18,729 nt of DNA from an uncultured Clostridia bacterium (lineage in GTDB: Bacteria; Bacillota; Clostridia; Christensenellales; CAG-138). The stretch's first letter is position 1. The number at the start of each line of letters is the position of its first letter. Of the stretch, positions 8,539 through 14,310 are shown piece by piece. The notes beneath the pieces are model-generated. The model saw only the letters and a program-made list of their open reading frames with translations. It did not search any database and had not been told where the DNA came from. The position numbers and the translations under genes were made by a program. Location: positions 1 through 18,729 of the forward strand of contig CAKTYU010000021.1 of NCBI GenBank assembly GCA_934633985.1. Reading direction: 5' to 3'.

Positions 8539-9816
8539 ATGAATCCGGAACTTGAACTGCTCGGAATATCCCAGAAAACCTATGATTTTGTAAAATCATG
8601 CGAAAATTCTCTCGGAAATATATATGAAGGCATAGATGCAAACGAGGCATACACCCAAGCGAGGGTGCTCAAGGCATTTCAGGACAACTGCATAGCGTTG
8701 AGGCACTTTTCGCCCACCAGCGGCTATGGCTATGACGATATAGGCCGCGAAGCGCTGGGCGCGGTATTCGCCGCTGCGCTGGAGACTGAGGACGCTCTGG
8801 TACGCCCGCAGATATCCTCCGGCACGCAGGCGATATTCACAGCTCTCTCGGGATTGCTGGAGCCCGGCGACGTGATGCTCTCCCTTACGGGCAAGCCATA
8901 CGACACGCTGGAGAAGGCCATAGGCATAAGCGGCGACGAATACTGCTCGCTAAAGCGCATGGGCGTCATATACCGTCAGGCAGAGCTTACCTCTGACGGT
9001 CATATTGATGCCGCCGCCGCGAAGGCAGCCATTACCGGCGGCGAAAGGGTGATATACTTCCAGCGCTCCCGCGGCTACTCATGGCGCAACGCGCTTACTC
9101 CGGAGGAGATGGCGCCGGTATTCGATGTGGCGAAAAAGCTCGCCCCCAATGCGTTTATAGTGGTGGACAACTGCTACGGCGAGTTCACCCGCCCCCATGA
9201 GCCCTCCTATTACGGCGCTGACGTGATGATAGGCTCCCTTATAAAGAACATAGGCAGCGGCATAGCTCCCACCGGCGGCTATATAGCAGGCTCGAGAAAG
9301 GCTTTAGAGCGCATAGAAATGCGGCTGACGGTGCCGGGGATGGGGAGGGAGGTCGGCTCCTATTACGGAAGCTACACGCCCTTCTTCCAGGGCATATTCC
9401 TTTCGCCCCACGTTACGGCGCAGACGCTCAAAAATGCCGTGCTTTTCGCCAAGGTATTCGAGAGCGTCGGCATGGTAAGCATGCCCAAGAGCGATGCCGT
9501 GCGCTCCGATATAGTCCAATCCCTGTGCTTTAACACCGCAGATGCGCTTATATCCTTTTGCCGCAGCATACAAAAAGCGGCCCCGGTGGATAGCTTTGTC
9601 CAGCCGGAACCGTGGGATATGCCCGGCTATACCAGCCAGGTGATAATGGCGGCAGGCGCCTTCGTGCAGGGCTCGTCTGTGGAGCTCAGCGCCGATGCGC
9701 CAATAGTGGAGCCGTATACCGCCTATGTGCAGGGAGGCTTGACCTATGCCCACGGGCGGATAGGCGTAATGCTTGCATTGGACGACCTCGTCAAAAACGG
9801 CGAGGTAAGCATATAA
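8539..9816 (+). CDS. Methionine gamma-lyase-like PLP enzyme (YnbB family)
   Basis: 425 residues, fold-type I PLP-dependent protein of the family named Met_gamma_lyase, also called aluminium resistance protein (B. subtilis YnbB). SSGTQAIFTALSGLLEPGD fits the PLP-phosphate-binding region, VVDNCYGEF the ring-contacting Asp, and K236 in GSLIKNIGSG is the probable Schiff-base lysine. The true reaction is not established for this family; lyase action on a sulfur amino acid is a family-name inference. ATG 8539 follows the hfq stop directly and AGGGAAG lies just before it. It is the last gene of the operon and converges on lexA with a 12-base gap and no visible terminator. B. subtilis ynbB lies in the same hfq neighbourhood. 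Confidence 0.9.
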   Translation: MNPELELLGISQKTYDFVKSCENSLGNIYEGIDANEAYTQARVLKAFQDNCIALRHFSPTSGYGYDDIGREALGAVFAAALETEDALVRPQISSGTQAIFTALSGLLEPGDVMLSLTGKPYDTLEKAIGISGDEYCSLKRMGVIYRQAELTSDGHIDAAAAKAAITGGERVIYFQRSRGYSWRNALTPEEMAPVFDVAKKLAPNAFIVVDNCYGEFTRPHEPSYYGADVMIGSLIKNIGSGIAPTGGYIAGSRKALERIEMRLTVPGMGREVGSYYGSYTPFFQGIFLSPHVTAQTLKNAVLFAKVFESVGMVSMPKSDAVRSDIVQSLCFNTADALISFCRSIQKAAPVDSFVQPEPWDMPGYTSQVIMAAGAFVQGSSVELSADAPIVEPYTAYVQGGLTYAHGRIGVMLALDDLVKNGEVSI

Positions 9817-9828
9817 AAAAATAAGTAA

Positions 9829-10449
9829 TCAGTAGCGCCTGAGCAGGGCGACTACCCTGCCCAACACCTCAACATCGCCATAACCCGCATATATAGGCTC
9901 CATGCCCGAGTTTTCCGGCTGGAGCCTTATCATTGGCTTCTCATAGAATATGCGCTTTACCGTGGCGGTATCGCCGCATACGCGCGCGACCACTATGTCG
10001 CCGCTTTCCGCGCCAAGGCCGTTATTTACAACTATCATGTCGCCGCTGTTTATGCCGGCCTCTATCATGCTTTCGCCCTTTACCTCGAGTATAAAGGCCT
10101 CGCCCTTCTTAGCCCCGTGAAGCAGGGAGGTGGGGAGAGGCATGCTTTCAGTCACGTCGTCAAAGGCGAGTATGGGAGCGCCCGCGGCCACCGTGCCCAC
10201 GCACGGCACGTCCATGATGTGCTGCTGCTTATTCTCCGGCATAGCCAGGGAGATGGTCCGCTGGGTAGATGGGCTGGAAACGAGATAGCCCTTATCTATA
10301 AGCGTCTTGACGTGTGCGTGGACGGTAGAGGTAGAGCTTAGGCCCACAGCCGCGCCTATTTCGCGTATTGTAGGAGGATAGGACTTTTCTTCGATATAGC
10401 CCTTTATAAAGTCATATACTGCCTGCTGCTGGCGGGTGAGCTCCTTCAT
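9829..10449 (-). CDS. lexA: SOS repressor LexA
   Basis: 206-residue repressor of the SOS regulon. The winged-helix DNA-binding domain is at residues 1-65 (MKELTRQQQAVYDFI, PPTIREIGAAVGLSSTSTVH). The self-cleavage bond A89-G90 lies in VAAGAPI, and the catalytic dyad is S127 (GESM) and K165 (ATVKRI). All are intact, so RecA-stimulated autocleavage should work. ATG 10449 is chosen because it matches the family N-terminus and GGAGG lies 11 bases upstream; the open frame continues 19 codons further but those starts lack a binding site. It is divergent from a small acidic protein gene and two SOS-box-like sites overlap its promoter, which indicates autoregulation. Confidence 0.97.
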   Translation of the reverse strand: MKELTRQQQAVYDFIKGYIEEKSYPPTIREIGAAVGLSSTSTVHAHVKTLIDKGYLVSSPSTQRTISLAMPENKQQHIMDVPCVGTVAAGAPILAFDDVTESMPLPTSLLHGAKKGEAFILEVKGESMIEAGINSGDMIVVNNGLGAESGDIVVARVCGDTATVKRIFYEKPMIRLQPENSGMEPIYAGYGDVEVLGRVVALLRRY

Positions 10450-10504
10450 TTTATAATATTCCTCCATAAAAACGCATGAAAGTGGTATAATATCGACATA
10501 GGGC

Positions 10505-10520
10505 AATGCCTTCGGGCATT
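10505..10520. other. UUCG-type hairpin in the lexA leader
   Basis: A perfect 6-bp stem AATGCC/GGCATT closes a TTCG loop on the plus strand (CGAA on the minus strand). On the minus strand it lies in the lexA 5' leader, about 55 bases before the start codon. On the plus strand a T-run begins 10 bases after it, too far for a standard terminator. Function unknown. Confidence 0.5.
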
Positions 10521-10537
10521 ACGCGATATTTTTCTAA

Positions 10538-10566
10538 ATTATAACATGGCGTACAAATGTTTGCAA
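10538..10566 (-). promoter_or_regulatory. lexA promoter
   Basis: On the minus strand TTGCAA (10561-10566) and a perfect TATAAT (10538-10543) are separated by 17 bases. The start would be near 10531, giving an 80-base lexA leader. The spacer contains most of the first LexA-box-like site and the second site lies just upstream of the -35 box. Confidence 0.8.
10550..10563. promoter_or_regulatory. LexA (SOS) box 1
   Basis: CGTACAAATGTTTG matches the Bacillus-type LexA consensus CGAACRNRYGTTYG at 13 of 14 positions (one mismatch, third base). It overlaps the -35 box and spacer of the lexA promoter, so LexA bound here would block its own transcription. Confidence 0.8.
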
Positions 10567-10580
10567 CAAACAAATGTTCT
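10567..10580. promoter_or_regulatory. LexA (SOS) box 2
   Basis: CAAACAAATGTTCT matches the Bacillus-type LexA consensus at 12 of 14 positions. It lies 17 bases centre to centre from box 1, directly upstream of the lexA -35 box and 36 bases before the start codon of the divergent gene, so it is placed to control that gene too. Confidence 0.65.
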
Positions 10581-10615
10581 GTGCGGCGTTTGGCGCAGAA
10601 TAAAACGGAGGCTTT

Positions 10616-10960
10616 ATGCAGGACGAGAAAGAACGGGATACTGAGCTTGACTACTGCGATCTTGATCCCACCAAGATATGCGACAACTGCTGCAAATGCA
10701 TAGACAGCGGTAAGGACTATGAGGATTTTCAGATAGAGCTCACGGACAGCATATCCACCCTTGATGAGATAATGGAGCTGCCCTTTGATGACGATCTGCT
10801 CGACGAGGATGACGAATATTCCTTTGGCCCCCACAACGTTGCCCCGCTGGATATAGACCCCAAGCTCATGGCGGAATGGGAGCAGAAGCTCCGCGCCGCC
10901 GAGATAGAGGACGCCCAGCAAAAGATACGTGGCCTTAAGGGGGCAAGAAAGCGGCGTTAA
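10616..10960 (+). CDS. Small acidic protein with CxxCCxC motif, divergent from lexA
   Basis: Not recognised as a characterised family. 114 residues. C14, C22, C25, C26 and C28 (ICDNCCKC) suggest a small metal-binding knuckle or redox site. Residues 34-68 are strongly acidic (DDDLLDEDDE at 58-67), residues 82-106 look helical, and the C-terminus is basic (KGARKRR). No signal peptide, transmembrane segment or LysM domain is visible, so it is not YneA although it occupies the position of yneA beside lexA in B. subtilis. AACGGAGG precedes ATG 10616 by 4 bases, which supports real translation. Two SOS-box-like sites lie 36-66 bases upstream; its own promoter boxes are not clear. Its stop codon shares bases with that of the convergent recombinase gene. 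Confidence 0.8.
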   Translation: MQDEKERDTELDYCDLDPTKICDNCCKCIDSGKDYEDFQIELTDSISTLDEIMELPFDDDLLDEDDEYSFGPHNVAPLDIDPKLMAEWEQKLRAAEIEDAQQKIRGLKGARKRR

Positions 10961-12003
10961 TCCTCCCTTAGCTTTACCACCTTCGCCGCGAGGCGGCGGT
11001 TATCCTGAGATACCGCGGCGTAATGCTTTCTGGTGGTGTTCACATCCTTATGGCCCAATATATCCGCCACGAGATATATATCCCCGGTTTCGCGGTAGAG
11101 GTTCGTGCCGTAGGTACTCCTTAGCTTGTGTGGGGATATTTTCTTTTGAGGCGTTACTATGGCGGCGTACTTGTGTACGAGGTTTTCTACGGCGCGGACG
11201 GTTATTCGCTTCTTTTGCAGCGAAAGGAACAGCGCGTCCTCATGGCCGGGGCAGGCGTCTATCTGCTCGCGCTCCAGCATGTAGTTGAGCAGGGCGGAGC
11301 GGGCCTCGTCTCCGAACACCAGTATGTCCTGATTGCCGCCCTTGCGTATAACGGAAAACTCGTTGGCCGAGAAATTGACGTCGTCCATGTTTATGCCCAC
11401 AAGCTCGCTGATGCGTATACCCGTACCTAAAAATAGCGTAAGTATAGCTAAATCTCGGGCCTGTGTGCGCTTGTGGTACTGCTTTTCCCTTTCAGTAAGC
11501 CCTTCGCCCGACTGTACCGCATCCAGCAGCCGCGCTACCTCGTCAGGCTCAAGGCGTATTATGGACTTATCGTGTATCGAGGGCTGATCGACGAGGGAGG
11601 GGGGATTGTTCTTTATACGTTCCTTCCGGTAAAAATACTTATAGAAGGCGCGAAGCGTAGAAAGCTTGCGCGCCTTTGCGCGCTCGCCGTTTATCTGCTC
11701 GCGATCTTCGTCGTCGGTATAATATGAAACATAGCTCAAAAAATCCTCGATTGTAGAGGTGGTAACGCGGTCAAGGTCGGCGAGGGTAAGCTCGGCAACG
11801 GCCTTATCCGAAAACTCCGGCTGCAATACGAGGAATTTAAAGAACGTCCGCATATCCACAGCGTATGCATATCTTGTACGCACCAGCGTATCGTTTTCTA
11901 TGCCGCGGAAGAAATCTCCGGCAAAGCCCGGCAGCTCCTTTAAAACGGCCCGGATTTTCGTAGTATACGCTATGTATTGGCTTCCGGCATAATTTTCGCC
12001 CAT
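10957..12003 (-). CDS. Tyrosine recombinase (Xer-like)
   Basis: 348-residue site-specific recombinase with an N-terminal SAM-like core-binding domain (about 30-130) and a C-terminal catalytic domain. All catalytic residues are present: R197 (GTGIRISEL), K221 (RKGGN), H292 and R295 (HKLR), H318 (LGHKD) and nucleophile Y328 (KHYA). It is longer than XerC/XerD (about 300 residues) and nearer in size and layout to single-recombinase types such as streptococcal XerS, a resemblance judged from memory. ATG 12003 is chosen because AGGAGG lies 9 bases upstream; the upstream in-frame ATGs lack a binding site. A 34-bp palindrome overlaps its promoter. No phage or plasmid genes accompany it, so a chromosomal role (dimer resolution or DNA inversion) is as likely as integration. 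Confidence 0.92.
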   Translation of the reverse strand: MGENYAGSQYIAYTTKIRAVLKELPGFAGDFFRGIENDTLVRTRYAYAVDMRTFFKFLVLQPEFSDKAVAELTLADLDRVTTSTIEDFLSYVSYYTDDEDREQINGERAKARKLSTLRAFYKYFYRKERIKNNPPSLVDQPSIHDKSIIRLEPDEVARLLDAVQSGEGLTEREKQYHKRTQARDLAILTLFLGTGIRISELVGINMDDVNFSANEFSVIRKGGNQDILVFGDEARSALLNYMLEREQIDACPGHEDALFLSLQKKRITVRAVENLVHKYAAIVTPQKKISPHKLRSTYGTNLYRETGDIYLVADILGHKDVNTTRKHYAAVSQDNRRLAAKVVKLRED

Positions 12004-12040
12004 AGGGAAGGCCCTCCTAATCTCTTTTTTATACATCATT

Positions 12041-12070
12041 ATTATATACCAAACTATTCGTTAAACACAA
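12041..12070 (-). promoter_or_regulatory. Probable promoter of the recombinase gene
   Basis: On the minus strand a perfect TATAAT (12041-12046) has TTGTGT (12065-12070) 18 bases upstream. The -35 match is partial. The start would be near 12034 with a 30-base leader. The box and spacer are covered by the palindrome at 12052-12085. Confidence 0.6.
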
Positions 12071-12085
12071 GTTTAACGAATAGTT
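12052..12085. repeat. Perfect 15-4-15 palindrome (possible operator or recombinase site)
   Basis: AACTATTCGTTAAAC (12052-12066) and its exact reverse complement (12071-12085) flank ACAA. The 34-bp total can also be read as 13-bp arms around 8 bases, the geometry of loxP-class sites. It is AT-rich and has no T-run after it on either strand, which speaks against a terminator. It sits between the XRE regulator gene and the recombinase gene, over the recombinase promoter. Binding by either product is an inference. Confidence 0.85.
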
Positions 12086-12129
12086 ATTGACAAAAAAGAC
12101 ATTATTTAAGGCAGAAACAGCTTTTAGCG

Positions 12130-12813
12130 CTACTTTGCAATAAAAACCTGCTCGTTTTCTTTCCCCGGATTTTTCTGGATAACTGTAAAGAATATGGTTT
12201 TATGCACCAATTGATCTGGCTCCCGCGAGTCATAGCTCGTCTCATATCTGAATCTCGGCACCTGAGCAAACCGCGTGACCGCGATATAATCCGACAGCGT
12301 AAAAGCTGCAAATAACAGGCAAATACATCCGAGGACTATCAGTATCCGCAGGCCCCGCTTTGCCACAGCCCACCGGATAATGAGATATATTCCGGCAACC
12401 AGAAAAATGCTTCCTAAAGTCGAATAAATGCCTCCCCAGCTACTGTCGCTCGGAAATATGGATAGCGCCGACACGATCATAAATATGCCGAAGGCCGACG
12501 CCAAAATGCCTATCGCCCTTTGTTTTCCTGTCCTTATCGCGTTTTTACCGTACTCCGCCATAGCGGCGGCTGTCTCCTTAGCTTCCTGATCCACGTTCTC
12601 GCTTTTCCTTTCTCCGTTAACTATTTCCGGTATGCTCACTTCGAAAAAGCCTGCAATCTCGACCAGCATACCTATATCCGGCATATTGCTTCCGGTTTCC
12701 CATCGAGACACCGTTCTGCCGGATACGCTCAGCCTCTCCGCAAGCTGCTCCTGCGTCAGCCCCTTTTCCTTTCTAAGCCTTTTCAGAAACGCTCCGATTT
12801 TGACCTGATCCAT
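12130..12813 (-). CDS. Membrane-anchored XRE-family regulator
   Basis: 227 residues. Residues 1-60 form a Cro/C1-type helix-turn-helix (IGAFLKRLRKEKGLTQEQLAERL, SGRTVSRWETG). A charged linker (about 68-95) is followed by three hydrophobic segments: AIGILASAFGIFMIVSALSIF, a second including STLGSIFLVAGIYLIIRWAV, and ILIVLGCICLLFAAFTL. About 50 polar residues with repeated Lys/Glu end the protein. It probably binds DNA while held in the membrane, so an envelope signal is plausible; ligand and targets are unknown. ATG 12813 is chosen because AAAGGAG lies 8 bases upstream and it starts the HTH domain properly; upstream in-frame starts lack a site. It lies upstream of, and in the same direction as, the recombinase, 126 bases apart. 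Confidence 0.85.
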   Translation of the reverse strand: MDQVKIGAFLKRLRKEKGLTQEQLAERLSVSGRTVSRWETGSNMPDIGMLVEIAGFFEVSIPEIVNGERKSENVDQEAKETAAAMAEYGKNAIRTGKQRAIGILASAFGIFMIVSALSIFPSDSSWGGIYSTLGSIFLVAGIYLIIRWAVAKRGLRILIVLGCICLLFAAFTLSDYIAVTRFAQVPRFRYETSYDSREPDQLVHKTIFFTVIQKNPGKENEQVFIAK

Positions 12814-12835
12814 CCCATGCACTCCTTTCGCCATT

Positions 12836-12844
12836 AGTATAGCA
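12836..12844 (-). promoter_or_regulatory. Extended -10 promoter of the XRE regulator gene
   Basis: On the minus strand TGCTATACT gives a TGn extended -10 with TATACT at 12836-12841. No good -35 box is present at 17 bases. The start near 12829 leaves a leader of about 16 bases that just contains the ribosome binding site. Confidence 0.5.
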
Positions 12845-12907
12845 CCGGCTTTTTGATTTGCACCACGACACAAAGCGAGAAATGCCGTATTGCAGAACAA
12901 AATATAG

Positions 12908-12942
12908 CAACAGCCACAGCAGGGCAACCGCTGTGGCTGTTG
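12908..12942 (-). terminator. Hairpin terminator of the aminotransferase gene
   Basis: A perfect 13-bp stem, CAACAGCCACAGC (12908-12920) with its complement (12930-12942), closes a 9-base loop. It begins 11 bases after the aminotransferase stop codon on the minus strand and is followed by CTATATTTTG. The T-run is imperfect, but stem strength and position fit a terminator. Confidence 0.75.
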
Positions 12943-12953
12943 ATCGTCTTATA

Positions 12954-14231
12954 TTATTTTTCCGCGAGCAGCTTCTCCGCGGCGGCCAGCTTTACGCATG
13001 TGCAAAATACAGACATTGCTTCCTTTAGCTCTTCTACTGGCGGATAGCTCGGCGCTATTCGCAGGTTTGAATCCTCGGGGTCTATGCCGTAAGGATAAGT
13101 CGCGCCTGCGGCCGTCATGACCACTCCGGCCTCCTTGGCGAGCTGGTTGGTGCGCTTGGCACAGCCCGGAATTGTGAAAAAGCTGACAAAATAGCCGCCC
13201 TTAGGCGTATGCCATTTTCCTATGTCCAAAGGCTTTATTTCGCGCTCAAGATATTCGAGGACTATGTCGAACTTGGGCTTGAGGAACTCGGCGTGCTTCT
13301 TCATGTGCGCTAAGGCGGTTGCCCTATCCTTCAAAAACAGCGCATGGCGCAGTTGGTTTATCTTATCAAAGCTGATGGTCTGGGCGGATATCAGCTTCTT
13401 CATGTACGCCATATTCGCCTCGCTGCACGCAAAGCACGCAACACCGCTTCCTGGGAAGGTTATCTTGGACGTGGAAGCGAATTCAAATACCATATCCGGA
13501 TTGCCGGCCTCGCTGCACAGCGTCAGAATATCCCTGAAGGGGCGGAATTCTCCGTCAAACTCGTGGATACAGTAGGCGTTGTCCCACATGAGCAGGAAGT
13601 CCGCCGCCGCCGGCTTAAGATGCGCTATGCGGTCTATGACCTCGTCGCTGTATACTATGCCGTCGGGATTGGAATACTTAGGCACGCACCACATACCCTT
13701 TACGGCAGGATCCTTTACGACCTCCTCCACCATGTCCATGTCTGGGCCGTCGTCGTTCATGGGAACCGTTATAAGCTCCATGCCGAAGGCCTGGGTGACC
13801 TTGAAGTGGCGGTCATAGCCGGGCGCCGGGCAAAGCCACTTTATCTTGTCCAGCTTTGACCATGGCTTTTCGGAATGCAGCAGGCCGTGGGTATAAGCCT
13901 TTGCTATGGTATCGTACATAAGCTGAAGGCTGGCGTTGCCGCCTACGAATACCTGCTCGGGCTTTACTCCCAGAGTATCGGCAAAAAATCTCCTGCATAT
14001 CGGCAGACCGTCCAGCCCGCCGTAATTAAAGGCGTCTATGCCGTCTGTAACAGCGTTGGATACAACGTCGATATTAAGCATATCGTTTGAGAGAGCCACC
14101 TGGGCCCTTGAGGGCTTGCCGCGGGACATATCCAGCTTTAGGCCCTTGGCCTTGCAGCTCTCGTATTCTTTCAGTGTCGCTTCATAAAACATTTGAAGCT
14201 CTGCGCGATCCATCTGTTCAAGCGAAGTCAT
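12954..14231 (-). CDS. Class I aminotransferase (type Ic aspartate aminotransferase-like)
   Basis: 425-residue fold-type I PLP enzyme. The N-terminus (LKLDMSRGKPS) and the Schiff-base lysine K256 in FASTSKITFPGSG fit the group annotated as class Ic aspartate aminotransferase (Asp_aminotransf), which moves the amino group between aspartate and 2-oxoglutarate. WDNAYCIHEF contains the Asp-x-x-Tyr region that contacts the cofactor and LRIAPSYPP near residue 390 contains the carboxylate-binding Arg. Substrate specificity cannot be read from sequence, and aromatic or other amino acids remain possible. GGAGAGGA precedes ATG 14231 at good distance. It has its own promoter, overlapping the intergenic space after carbamate kinase, and its own hairpin terminator, so it is probably monocistronic. 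Confidence 0.9.
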   Translation of the reverse strand: MTSLEQMDRAELQMFYEATLKEYESCKAKGLKLDMSRGKPSRAQVALSNDMLNIDVVSNAVTDGIDAFNYGGLDGLPICRRFFADTLGVKPEQVFVGGNASLQLMYDTIAKAYTHGLLHSEKPWSKLDKIKWLCPAPGYDRHFKVTQAFGMELITVPMNDDGPDMDMVEEVVKDPAVKGMWCVPKYSNPDGIVYSDEVIDRIAHLKPAAADFLLMWDNAYCIHEFDGEFRPFRDILTLCSEAGNPDMVFEFASTSKITFPGSGVACFACSEANMAYMKKLISAQTISFDKINQLRHALFLKDRATALAHMKKHAEFLKPKFDIVLEYLEREIKPLDIGKWHTPKGGYFVSFFTIPGCAKRTNQLAKEAGVVMTAAGATYPYGIDPEDSNLRIAPSYPPVEELKEAMSVFCTCVKLAAAEKLLAEK

Positions 14232-14272
14232 AGAAAATCCTCTCCTTTGTTTAAAGCATAACTTTAAGTTAG

Positions 14273-14301
14273 ATTATATACCCCAAATCAAACTATTTCA
14301 A
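14273..14301 (-). promoter_or_regulatory. Promoter of the aminotransferase gene
   Basis: On the minus strand TTGAAA (14296-14301), a 17-base spacer and a perfect TATAAT (14273-14278) predict a start near 14266. It begins 10 bases after the carbamate kinase stop codon. Confidence 0.82.
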
Positions 14302-14310
14302 TAGTATTTG

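Noticed and set aside
10505..10535. Plus-strand Rho-independent terminator in the lexA leader
   Set aside because: The stem has only 6 bp and the T-run starts 10 bases after it; no plus-strand gene ends upstream.
10616..10960. Identification of the lexA-divergent gene as yneA
   Set aside because: No N-terminal membrane segment and no LysM domain are present; only the position agrees.
10957..12085. Integrated mobile element marked by the tyrosine recombinase
   Set aside because: No phage or plasmid genes, no direct repeats at either side and no interrupted tRNA; flanking genes are ordinary chromosomal ones.
12052..12085. The 34-bp palindrome as terminator of the XRE gene
   Set aside because: The stem is AT-rich with no following T-run on the minus strand and a TATAAT box follows directly; a control or recombination site fits better.
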